Assembly (NCBI GenBank): GCA_019775845.1
Contig: JADQAV010000051.1
Location: forward strand, 1-64,000
DNA length: 64,000 nt
Reading direction: 5' to 3'
From: Myrmaecium sp. VS I D KN 1
Taxonomy: Eukaryota > Ascomycota > Dothideomycetes > Valsariales > Valsariaceae
The position numbers and the translations under genes were made by a program. Shown piece by piece: positions 53,713 through 64,000 of the stretch. Numbering within the stretch: position 1 is the stretch's first letter; each line of letters starts with the position of its first letter. The notes beneath the pieces were generated by a model that saw nothing but the letters and a program-made list of their open reading frames with translations, was not told the origin of the DNA and did not search any database.

Positions 53713-56700
53713 AAGGAAAGAAGTAAGCTAGTTATAATTATTAGGTCTATAATTATAAAGAATATTATATATACTCTCTAGCCGACTTCTAAACAGAATA
53801 ATATAAGATAGATTCTAGAGTATACTACTTAGCTAGAGTATAAGGAATATAGTAAAATATATAAGTAGATCTAAAGAAAAAGCGAAATCTTACCTAGGAA
53901 CCTATATAAGAAGACATAGAAGTCTAAATACTAGTAGATATAGATTTAGTAGTAGAAAGAAAGTAAAAAGTAATAGATTAGCTTAAAAGAGTTATCTAAA
54001 GGGTTATATAAATAATATCTAATCTCTTAAGATATATATGGCTATTATAGGATAAGATTAAGTAAAGATTAAAACAATAGATAATCTTTAAGTTTATAAA
54101 TACCTTAAATCTAGTTATTAAGGAAAAGATATAAATAATCTACTATAATTTCTTTCGAATACTTCTAATAATAGAAAAGAAGGCTAATTAACTATTAAGA
54201 ACTATAAAACTAACTAGACTATCTAAATTTAATAAGTTTCAAAGGAAAAGGAAAGACTAACTATGTAAGGAAGAGAGAATAAGTAAAAAAGAGCTAGAAA
54301 AAGACTTTAATAAGACTAAAAGAAGGAATAGTGACTATTATAAGACTTTATTAAAGTTAAACACTATATATATAGTTATATTTATAGTAAGATAATTTAT
54401 CTTTTAAGGACCTATCTTAAAAAAAAGGACTATTAGAAATTAAAAATAGATAAGAGATATAAGGAACTAATTTATTCCTTATAATCTATATTAATCTCTA
54501 AGAAATATTGAGGAGGACTAAGAAAATAGGATATCCTATTAAAGGAGTAGTAACTAGACTACTTACTTTAATAGCTTAAGTTAGTCTAGTTGAAAAAGAA
54601 GTAGTAGTTAATAATAGGTCCTTCCTTAGTATTATTATAGTAATAGTTATCGAGTAATTAGATCTAAAGGATAAGCTAGTAATAGGCTTAGAAATAAAGT
54701 AAATAACTAGTATACTACTATCTATCTATAGCTGAATATACCTTAAAGAACCATAAGGGCCGTAAACTTAGATGGAAATTCTATCTTTTATTATTAAGAG
54801 TTAGGTGTATAATATAATCCTAAAGATACCCTAGATTGGAAGAATTAACCTAAGGATTAATTATAAAAGGAGAACTATCCCATTCTCTTTAAGATAGGTT
54901 AATAAAAGCCTATATAAGAAAGTATTAATAGTTAGTAGGGAAAAGCTTACTAAAATATTAAAGAATAGTAGTATAGATATAATTCTAGAAGAAGAAAGTA
55001 AGGAGTTACTAGCTAATATATAGTATAATCTAATATTTAAATTAATAGAAGAGAAGATACTACTATATAGTCCCTTATATAACTTATTAGCGGTAGAACT
55101 CACCGTATTAAGCTAATATTAAGAAGAATAGAACCTTAGTGGGTATACTAATCCTGTTTTATAAAAGATAAAAGTTTATAATTTTTTTCTAACTATAGGG
55201 GACTAAACGCGATTATAATTAAAAATCATTATTCTCTATCCCTGATTTAAAAATTATTAGATAGATAATAGGGGCTAAGATCTATACCCCCCTAGATTAT
55301 AAGGTTACCTACTATAGGATATAGATTAAGGAAGGAGATAAGTAGAGAACCACCTTTTATATTTAATATAGTTATTTTAAGTATAAAGTAGTTCCTTTAG
55401 CTTAGCTAATACCCTTATACCTATTCAGGCCCTAATTAATATGGCCCTAGTAGGATTAGTTAATATAATCTATATAGTATTTCTGGATAATATATTAATC
55501 TTCCTATAAGACTAAGAAGAGTATATAAAGTATATCTAATAGGTAATAGAGAAGCTAAAGGAATATAAGCTAATTATAAAGCTCCTAAAAAGCCGATTTA
55601 ATACTACTAAAATAGAGTTCCTAGGATATCATATTCCTAGAAGAGGTAGGGTAGCCTATTAGGTTCCGAAAGCTAACTAAACAGGGGTCTAGCTAACTAA
55701 AAAAAAGAAAAAAAACCCGAGCCGTAAATCTAGAGGCTCTACTAACCCGAAACTAAATAAAGTCGAACCTCGGAACGTATAAAAAACCCGAAAATTCCGA
55801 AAAATTCTATTTATAGAAGCTGGCTTTCTGGCCTTAAAAATCCTAAATATTCTAATTAATTATAACTTAGAAAAGCTAAATTAGTATAGCCTAGCCTTCT
55901 AGGTATTTATTTAGATTTATCTAGATTTTTCTGGATTATTTTAGATCCTTTTAGATTTTCTTTTTTAGGAAAAAAGTCTTTTTTATTTTTTTTATATTTA
56001 ATACTAATAGATACTAAGCTTTTTAACTTTTATAGACTATATAAGTACTAATAAGTATAATACTATTTTTTTAATTTTAACTACTTTATTTAAAAAGTTA
56101 GTTAAATTTTTTATATTTTTTAGAAAGTGACTAGTCTTACCTAAAGAAATTTTATAAAAGATAAGGTTATTAATTAAAAGTCTTCTAACTTCTTATTCCT
56201 CTAATAGAAAAAATTAAGAGGAATACTATAGATACCTCTAAGTATCCAGATTTAGCTTCTAAAATATAAAGTCTATATAATAGGTATAGATTCTTTTAAT
56301 TAATTTATTTAGTTTAAGAATCTGGGGTTTTCCCCTCCCTCGCTTAAAATCTAGGGGTAAAAATTTTAATAGTCTAATAACTTTAAAGCGCCGCGCTTAA
56401 ATTCTTTAAGAATTAAAATATAGATACTAGATTTTATTAATTATAATATATTAGATTTATATAACTGCCCCTTAAGTAGATTATTTATTATTAATTTTTT
56501 AGAATTAAAATTCGGGGTTTTCCCCACCTCTCGTTTAGGATTTAAGGGTCTAAGGGAACTGCTATTCCTATATATAGATTTTACTAAAAAATATAATCTT
56601 ATCAGATTGATCCTTCTTAGGTAAGACCCTAGATTTCTTATCGATAAGATTAATCTAATAAGATTAAATTTTTTTAATAAAACCTATATATATATATATA

Positions 56701-56913
56701 TTATAATTCCCTTTGTAAACTACTATAAATAATTTATAAAAGATTCTTAAAGATTTCCATACTACTACTAATTAAACTAACCTAAAAAGGGCTAAGGAGC
56801 GCTAAAGAAGGCTATAAGTAAAGAAAAAAAGAGTTAATACTATTAGATTATAAACTATCTAGGAGGAAAGCCTTTAAAGAGATAAAAGATACTTTAATAA
56901 AAGTACTAATTAT
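53713..56913 (+). mobile_element. Ty3/gypsy internal-region fossil with an insertion
   Basis: Plus-strand degraded internal region. A Ty3/gypsy reverse transcriptase region is recognisable at about 55120-55650 and an RNase H start at about 56840-56910. About 1.1 kb of unrelated DNA (about 55660-56760, containing the dispersed repeat at 55940-56330) is inserted between them. Integrase is not seen before the next LTR-like copy. Very many disabling changes; old. Confidence 0.6.
55940..56330. repeat. Dispersed repeat, copy 2 (first copy at 7830-8200)
   Basis: Same orientation and order of motifs as 7830-8200. Lies within the DNA inserted into the gypsy fossil. Confidence 0.6.
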
Positions 56914-57218
56914 TAAACAGGACAGAGCTAACTGAGTATATAAGGGGTTATAAAAGATTAAGAGGAGTATTCTATAGGTAATAAACTAGCCCTAGCTTAA
57001 ACTAGCCCTAGTTTATTTTATTATCCTAGTAGTTATCTGGATTATTTAGATAGTCTATCGCGATATAAATAGGTAATCCTTATTTATAGACTTTCCTATA
57101 GTAATACTAAGCTCTAAGTGTAGGGCCTAGGCTCCTAGCTTTTTATAGAGTTTTCTATTAATCTAAAGTTAACTAGGCAGAGCTAGTTAGCTAGTTCCAG
57201 GTCTAAGTCTAGGCCCCG
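56914..57218 (+). repeat. LTR-like repeat, copy 5 (3' truncated)
   Basis: Starts at AACAGGACAGAGCTAACTGA and is cut off after CTAAGTCTAGGCCC, where the minus-strand gypsy fossil begins. Confidence 0.65.
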
Positions 57219-59430
57219 GGAGCTTATTAGCTTCTCTTTTAGTAAAAAGAAGTAAAAGGTTATAGAATTACGGCGGAATAATTTCTTTAAGGCGTTACTA
57301 TTCCTCCTTAAGAGTTATAGAGGCGGCCTTTTTTCAGACTTTAATATATATCCTTATATTAGAGAGTAAAACTAAGTATATTTAAGCGCTATATTTCTTC
57401 GAGAGCTTATTTAAAGCTATAGCGGAAACGTAAGTAATAGATATATAAGTAGGGATAAAAGGTTTAAGAGTAATTTCTTCCCTTATAGGAAGATAATTAG
57501 CCTAATAAAATAGATAAGTAAAGGTAATCTTATTTTTTAACTAGTTTATAACCGGATTATGCTACTTTAGCTAGGAAGTTCCTAAGATAATAAGATATTC
57601 CGCTAAATAAGTAATATAGAGGGTTATAGTTTCTAAATACTAGTTAATACGAATTTCTAGGTCTATTTTATATATAATCCTCCCTATAGCAGATTTACGT
57701 CTATTTATAACTATAAGGGTTTCCGGATATTTTTTTAAATATAGTTAGAGGTTATTTATAGTAAGAAATTTAGAATTAACGAAGAGTAAGATAGCGCTAG
57801 AATTAATTATAATAAAGGTATTAATTAACCTATTAGTTTAATAGTTTAGAATTAAAGGGGGTTATTTCCTAAGTTTAAAGCGCGTTTTTTTAAAGGCTGC
57901 GAAGTAACTTAGGAAATTAAAAGTAAACTAAGTAAACTTAGGAGAGTTTCTAAGAGAGAGAACTAATTAGATAAAAATATTAAAAGTAAAGTAGCTTATA
58001 ATAGGCTAGCTAGAGGCTATAGATTAATTAGCCCGAGGCGTTATTTTTAAAATTAAGTAGAGAACCTAAGCGAGAGGCTTCTCTAAGGCTATAGAAGTAG
58101 ATACGGTAGGAACTACGGAAGTTATAAGACTAGAGGTAGAAATTATATTAATCTTTTTCTTCTTTATTTTTAACTTTAGATAGTTCTTAACCTAATATCT
58201 AGGGGCGCTATAATAAGTATAAAGGTTATTAACGTAGTAGTATTATTTCTAAGTAGTAGAATTAAGTACTATAAGTTCTCTAGGAGATAGTATAAGTATA
58301 GTAATAAGCTATAGTATAAGAAGCCTAGGAGTAGAGGATTAAGGGTATAAAACGGGCGAGGTTAAGTAAATAAGAATAAAAACTAGAAGTAGTAGATAGA
58401 GTAGGAACTATCCTACTTAAGCGCTTAAATTACTCTTTTAATAGTAGTATAAGTATTAAGGTCGGTAAAGGCAGCTTAAAAGGTAGAATAAAAATTAATC
58501 TAGGTTTTAAAATTAATAGAACTATTTTTCGTAGAAATATAAGGTTAGAACTAAGTATAAGCGGAATTTTAGAAGTATAAGCTAGCGTAATAAATTTTAG
58601 CCTAATTAGAGGAGAAAGTAAGGTTAGAGGTAAACTTTAACTAAAGCTATATAATAAAGTTCCGAAATTAAGATCTATCGCCTTTAAAAGGTTTAGGGTC
58701 GGCGATTTTTAGAATATAGAAGCGAGAAGCGGATTTAGATAAAAATAAAATAGAAATAGAAGTTAGAATAACTTAATAAGAGAGAGCTAAGAACTAGGAA
58801 TTATAAACGAGAGTTTTAATTACGTTATAAGTACCTAGATTAAAGTAAGATTAGATAATATCGAATTAGTTAGTAGTATAAATAGGCGGGAAATTCAGTG
58901 AAAAAATATTACTAATAATAATAAAAGAACGTTCTTAAGTATAAGCGGCGGCTAGAGTAGAGCGGATATTAAACGGGAGGTTAGGGACGAGAAACGGGGT
59001 TTAATAAGAGTTATTAAATACTTTAAAATTATCTAAAGTATAATAAACTTAAGCCTAATAATTAGGATAATCTATATTTATACTAGAAGATATAGTAGGT
59101 AAGACCGGAGGCGAAGATAGAAGTAGAAATAAATAAAAACTAGAAGAAGGAGGCTACTTAATAAAGTTTAAATAATACTATTACGGCTAATAGTACTATT
59201 CTCTTAAACTAAGATAGAAATAAAGGGAGATAATTCTAAATAAGGTCTAATCTTCTAATTTTATAAATTAAAGATAAGGGGGAAGAAAATAAGTAATAAA
59301 GAGTTAACCTAAGGAAGGTCTAAGGATTTAAAGATAAGAATAAAGCTAAGCGAATCCTTAAGAAGAACTTAAGAGGGAAAAACTAGAATTATTTAAACTA
59401 AGGATCTAAAACTATAAGAATAAAAGAGTT
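57219..59430 (-). mobile_element. Ty3/gypsy fossil (gag-protease to start of reverse transcriptase)
   Basis: On the minus strand the region around 57560-57800 matches a retropepsin-like protease leading into the start of a reverse transcriptase (57230-57450). The gag-like charged region lies at higher coordinates (about 58000-59400). Truncated at 57218 by, or against, LTR-like copy 5. Heavily broken and old. Confidence 0.5.
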
Positions 59431-59714
59431 TATATATACTTAAGGAGGGAGCGGTATAAAGTAAAGCTTTATTAAAATACTACCTAATTCTACGGGTCTT
59501 AAAGTAGGGTTTCTAATAAAGTATTAAACGAGTATAGGTTTAGAGTAACGTAGTAGTAATATATCCTAATAAGGGTAGGTTTATTAAGTAAAATATTAAG
59601 CGATAATAAAGTAGTAGTAATATAGTAAGAAGCGAGATTATAAGTATACTATATAGTAGCGATATCGCTAAATAGCGGCGATATTACTAAGTAGTAGTAA
59701 GGGTTAGATAGTAG

Positions 59715-59830
59715 GCTTATATACTAAGTAAGAGCTAAGATATATACTAAGTAGGAGCCCGTATACCGGGTAAGCGCGAGGAACGTATACTAAGTAAGTA
59801 TAAGAGATATATACTAGGTAATACCTATAG
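59715..59830. repeat. Short tandem array, about 25-28 bp units
   Basis: Four to five units of TATATACTAAGTAAGAGCTA type, one retaining CCCGTATACCGGGTAAGCGC. Confidence 0.65.
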
Positions 59831-61567
59831 GACTTAGGCGATCTTCGGATTTTAGGAGGTTCTTAGAAGTTTTATAATAAGGATACTTAGGAAAAGTACT
59901 ACTAATATTAAACTAGATTAATTATAAATAAAAAAGGAATATACTCCTAAATTATACTAATAATCTTCCTAGCTTTAGAGCGGATATTAAGCTCCTTTTT
60001 ATAAGGCCCGGAGGCCCTCTTAGTAGTAATTCTAGTAGGTTTAGAGTTAATTAACTATCTAAGCTCTAATATCTAAGTCTTAATAAGTTTAAGTACCTAT
60101 AAAAAAGCTAAGTTAGTAGTTTATAGATTAAATAGAGCTAAAGAGATATACTACGAGATAATCCTACCCTTATTTAATATAATATATATATTTTATACTT
60201 ATAGTTTTACCTAAGGATAAGATAAGGCGCTAAAAGTCCTTATTAGTACTAAACTTATAGATTTCGGTTTTTCTATCTCTATATCTATAGTAATTTTAAT
60301 CTATATATCTTATGTATAAATTCTTAGACTTTATTCTAGCTTTAGTATCTTATAGAGGTTATTTTACTAAGGATAGTATAGATTTAATAAATAAAGGCTA
60401 AATAGAGTTAGCTAGTATAACTATAGCCTAAAATAAGCCTAATAGGATTTAAAATTCGTAGGCTAGCTTATTAAATAGGAGATAGCGGTAGTAGTAGTAT
60501 AAAGATATAAGAAATAAAAAGTAAGCGACTTAAAATTTAGTATTATAGGTATAGTATATACTAACTCTAAAGCGGACGCCGAGCGAGCCGAGAACGGCTT
60601 AAGTCTTAGAGAGGGGATAGTATTAGAAACTAATATAACTAGCAGCTTTAGGTAGTACTAGGTAGCCTTAAATAGTACTAAATAGCGCTAAGCGGCGGCC
60701 CTTTAGGCCGATATAAGCTAGATAGTACTAAAGAATAGTAGAGTAGATAAGAACTTATACTAATAATAAGAGTAATAATAATATTATTAATAACTAATCC
60801 GAGGAGTTCTAGCTACTAAGAGATATAAGGGAGTTTTCTACTATTTAAGGAAGAGCTGAAGTTATTAGTAGGACTTTAGCGATTTATTTTATTTAATATT
60901 AGATACTCTCTACTTATATCCTAAAGACCCTGTATAACTCTTAACAGTTATCTAATAATATACTATTATTTACTTTTTATTAGGAAAATGTTATTTTGCG
61001 GGGCTAGGACTTTTCTAGTATAGGGTTAGTCTTAGCAGACCCTAAAAAAGATAGATCTAATAAGGTTATATTTCTTAGTAAAACCTATATATATAAATAG
61101 TAATTCTCTTATTTTTATAACCTTTATAGGTCTTATTCTTATAATTAATCCGCCTATAGTAAGGCTTTACCTAACCTTTTATAAATAATACTATTATAAG
61201 TATTATATATTCCTGATTCTTCTTAGGCTTGTAATAAGCAGGTACCTTTTTAGGATTCTTATTTTATACAGGTTGAATCTGTATACCTATTTTTTTATTA
61301 TAAAATAAGCAGATCTTTACCTTACTTTTATCTTCTTTAGATATTCTTCTATTCTTAACCTTAGATATAAAGACTATTAGTTTTTCTAGATTATTATAGA
61401 ATATCTCTAAAAGTTTGATTTTTTTACAGATTCCCCTTTTTTTAAATTTCTAAAGTCGATTTTATTCCGGCTATTTTTAGAGATTCCTCACTTGATTTTT
61501 CAGATCTCGGACTTTTTTAGGGTAAAGAATATACTTTTTCTGGCAGGCAGGGCTGGCGCATAATCTC

Positions 61568-61980
61568 TTAAGTAGGATAAAGCTGACTAAAAAGGATTTT
61601 AGAGGAGTATTTTATAAGTAATAAATTAGTACTAGTCTGTTTTAGTATCTAGTACTTATCTAAATTACTTAAATAGTCTATCTAGATCTAGATAGGCAGG
61701 CCTTATTTATAGACTTTACTATAGTAATACCGAGCTCCTAGTATAGGCCTATAGGCTTCTAGTTTTTATAGAGTTTTCTATTAATTTAAAGTTAACTAGG
61801 CAGAGCTAGTTAGCTAGTTCTAGGTCTAAGTCTAGGCCCTTCTAGGCCCCGCTTTAATTCCAGATCAGCTGGTTCCTTGCCTTAGTTTCTAGTATATTAT
61901 TATTATAACTATCTTATAATGCCTTTACTTAGTGGTTTTAATATATTATTACTATATTATAAATCTAATATCTTAGTTTA
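61568..61980 (+). repeat. LTR-like repeat, copy 6
   Basis: Starts near TAGGATAAAGCTGACTAAAA with a small internal deletion relative to copy 4, then follows the family through CCAGATCAGCTGGTTCCTTG to its end. Solo and degraded. Confidence 0.6.
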
Positions 61981-64000
61981 GACAAGGGCGCATATACCTT
62001 TCAGAAGAAGAAGTTCTATTACTAGTATTCTTCTAGTCTAGCTTCTTATAAGACTATATTATATAAATATTCCTTAAGAATAACTAGGATTTATCTCTAA
62101 CTTAGTATTCTAACCTAATAAAATAAAATGATATAGTTTAGGACTAAAGAAGTAATATAAGAGAAACTATAATTAAAAAAGGCCTATAGGCCTACTAATC
62201 AACACTAAGAAAGGACTATTAAATAATAATAAAGAAATTAATATAAATATTATAAAGAGCTAAAGGGAATAAAGAGATAGTATATAAGAAGATATAAGAG
62301 TAATATATACCTTATATGTATTTTAATCAAGCTAAAACTTAATAAGTATATTTTAGGAAAAGAGAAGAGAAGAAGGAATAAAAACTAGATAGATATACCC
62401 TCTTATAAGTAGCCTCTACTAAAGCGCGGATAGTAAGTATAATACTTAAGATATTAATACCTAATAATGTTATTTTAGTATATAGAGTGCGAGCCTTTAA
62501 TAATAGTAATATAATAACCTTATTAGTATTATAATAAATATATGTTAAATATATAACTTCTTCCTTCCTATAAGTACTTATACTATATATTATAGCTCCA
62601 AATATTTTATAGCCCTTTCCTAAAAAGCTTAAAGACCTTTAGTAAGAATATAGGCTATAATAAGACTTTTAGTAATAGATATAAACAACTAATATAACCT
62701 ATAGAAAATTAGTAGGAGCGATTAATATATAATATTTATATAAATATATTAAACTTCATAAAATATATAGATACTAATATCTACTATAATACCTACTAGT
62801 TACTTCTAGTATTTAAAATTAGAGAAGAGTAAGGCCTAGTTATCCCCTATATCACTTCTAAAGAGGCCTAGCAGGCTAGGTATCCCCTTATTAAATATAG
62901 TGATATAAGATCTAAATTCATAGTCTAGTATATAGGTAATTTATTTAATAAGAGTATTAATATAATATGCTAGGCTTTGTATAAAACTTAAGTTATATAT
63001 AAGTAGCTAATTTATTATAATTATTTAAGCTTTATAATTAAGGCAGTATTATACCAGCTTATATAGGATTATAAATTATATTACTATATTAAATAGTAAG
63101 TTCCCTTAATAGGGTACTAATAATACCTACTATATATATGCTCTACCTTTATAGTTACTAGATAAAAGTCTGAATAGGATCCTACTTCTCTACCTAAGTC
63201 TACTATTTTAACCAGTAATTTAACCGTACTAAAGATATTTTTATTAAATAGAGTTTAAAATATATAATCTAGATATCTAAAACTATTATATAAATAAGAG
63301 ATATAATGATAAATTTTAGTATTTATTTATTAGATTATCCTAACCTCCTAAGGATAAAAGTTACTATCTTAATAGCTAGTTTCTAATTTAGTAATTAAAT
63401 TACTTATATAAGTATTAAAAAGAATCCAGAAAAAAATATATTATAAAGGATATATTAAGGAAAATATATCTTTAGATACCAAGTCTATATCTACTTTATT
63501 TTTTTATTTTTTTATTATAGTTTAAACTTTAGCCTGACTATTCAGACTTTTAGCCTAGTACTATAAGTATAACTTATATAACCTTTACTATTACAGACTA
63601 GTTATATATAAATATAGAAGTAATTATTATAAATATTATACTTAATATTTCTTAGAAGACTAATTATTTAATCAAGGCCTATAACTATAAAGTAATATTA
63701 AGGTTACACAGAGTCTTAAGTAGAGAAATAGTATCTGATATTTAATAAGATAAATTACTGAAGTCTAGATACTAACTTTAGCTCTTTACCTTCCCTAGGA
63801 AGTAGAAAAACCCCTTATAGCTCCGGGTAGCTATAGCTAGTTTATTTAATACGTATAATTCTTATAAGGCCTTAATTATTAATATAAGTATATATTACTA
63901 CTAGTCCGCCGTTTTTAGTACTTAATAACTTATATTAGCGTATATAAATAACTGTATAGCGGGGCAGCTCATAATAAGAAATTCAGATATATACTATTTA

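Larger units (their letters stand above)
42831..64000. other. AT-rich RIP block 2 (transposon graveyard)
   Basis: About 21 kb to the window end, very AT-rich, with strong TpA excess and CpA/TpG depletion. No host gene is visible. Listed separately are the LTR-like copies, retroelement fossils, inverted-repeat elements and tandem arrays. The remaining stretches (about 44050-45760, 52500-53260, 59830-61560 and 61980-64000) are degraded DNA in which I recognise nothing certain. A related 3' segment appears at 52730-52810 and 60810-60930. Confidence 0.85.

Noticed and set aside
54861-55103. 80-codon Leu/Ser/Ile-rich minus-strand frame in the AT block
   Set aside because: Antisense to the gypsy fossil. 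Composition is that of translated AT-rich DNA.

Overview
The window starts at a chromosome end: positions 1-31 are five copies of the CCCTAA telomere repeat. Everything that follows looks like the subtelomere of a filamentous ascomycete (Pezizomycotina). The evidence is short GT-AG introns with CTAAC-type branch sites, fungal gene families (mitochondrial DNA polymerase gamma, Slx8-like RING, CYP65-like P450, PaxM-like monooxygenase, fungal PD-(D/E)XK and GH76 proteins), and a sharp split into GC-rich genic DNA and AT-rich DNA that has almost lost CpA and TpG, as expected from repeat-induced point mutation (RIP). I cannot name the species.

Layout. 0-6.1 kb: telomere, a two-exon coiled-coil gene on the minus strand, a minisatellite of about 30-35 bp units, a duplicated block carrying an inserted ABC-transporter ATPase fragment, and charged-repeat DNA. 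6.1-10.9 kb: first AT-rich RIP block, ending in an inverted-repeat element. 11-12.4 kb: degenerate repeats. 12.4-14.6 kb: a protein-kinase-like gene beside a PD-(D/E)XK nuclease-like gene. 16-22 kb: two housekeeping genes, Slx8-like and mip1, facing away from each other. 23-40.7 kb: FAD monooxygenase, MFS exporter, RING-H2 protein, SDR, GH76-like protein, P450, sugar-porter and phytanoyl-type dioxygenase. This reads as a secondary-metabolite-style tailoring and transport group with no backbone synthase in view. 41.8-42.1 kb: a small two-exon secreted cysteine-rich protein, the last gene before the second AT block. 42.8-64 kb: a graveyard of RIP-degraded transposons. It holds six copies of one LTR-like repeat, Ty3/gypsy and Ty1/copia fossils, a Tc1/mariner-type element with another inverted-repeat element nested in it, a short relative of that element, and a foldback element around a GC-rich minisatellite.

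How the genes may work together. The oxidative enzymes (FMO, P450, SDR, dioxygenase) plus two transporters could modify and move a small molecule whose scaffold is made elsewhere, or could be the remnant of a cluster. The nuclease/kinase-like pair and the secreted cysteine-rich protein are the kind of lineage-specific genes often found in fungal subtelomeres. Exon boundaries given here were checked for splice consensus and reading frame by eye only.
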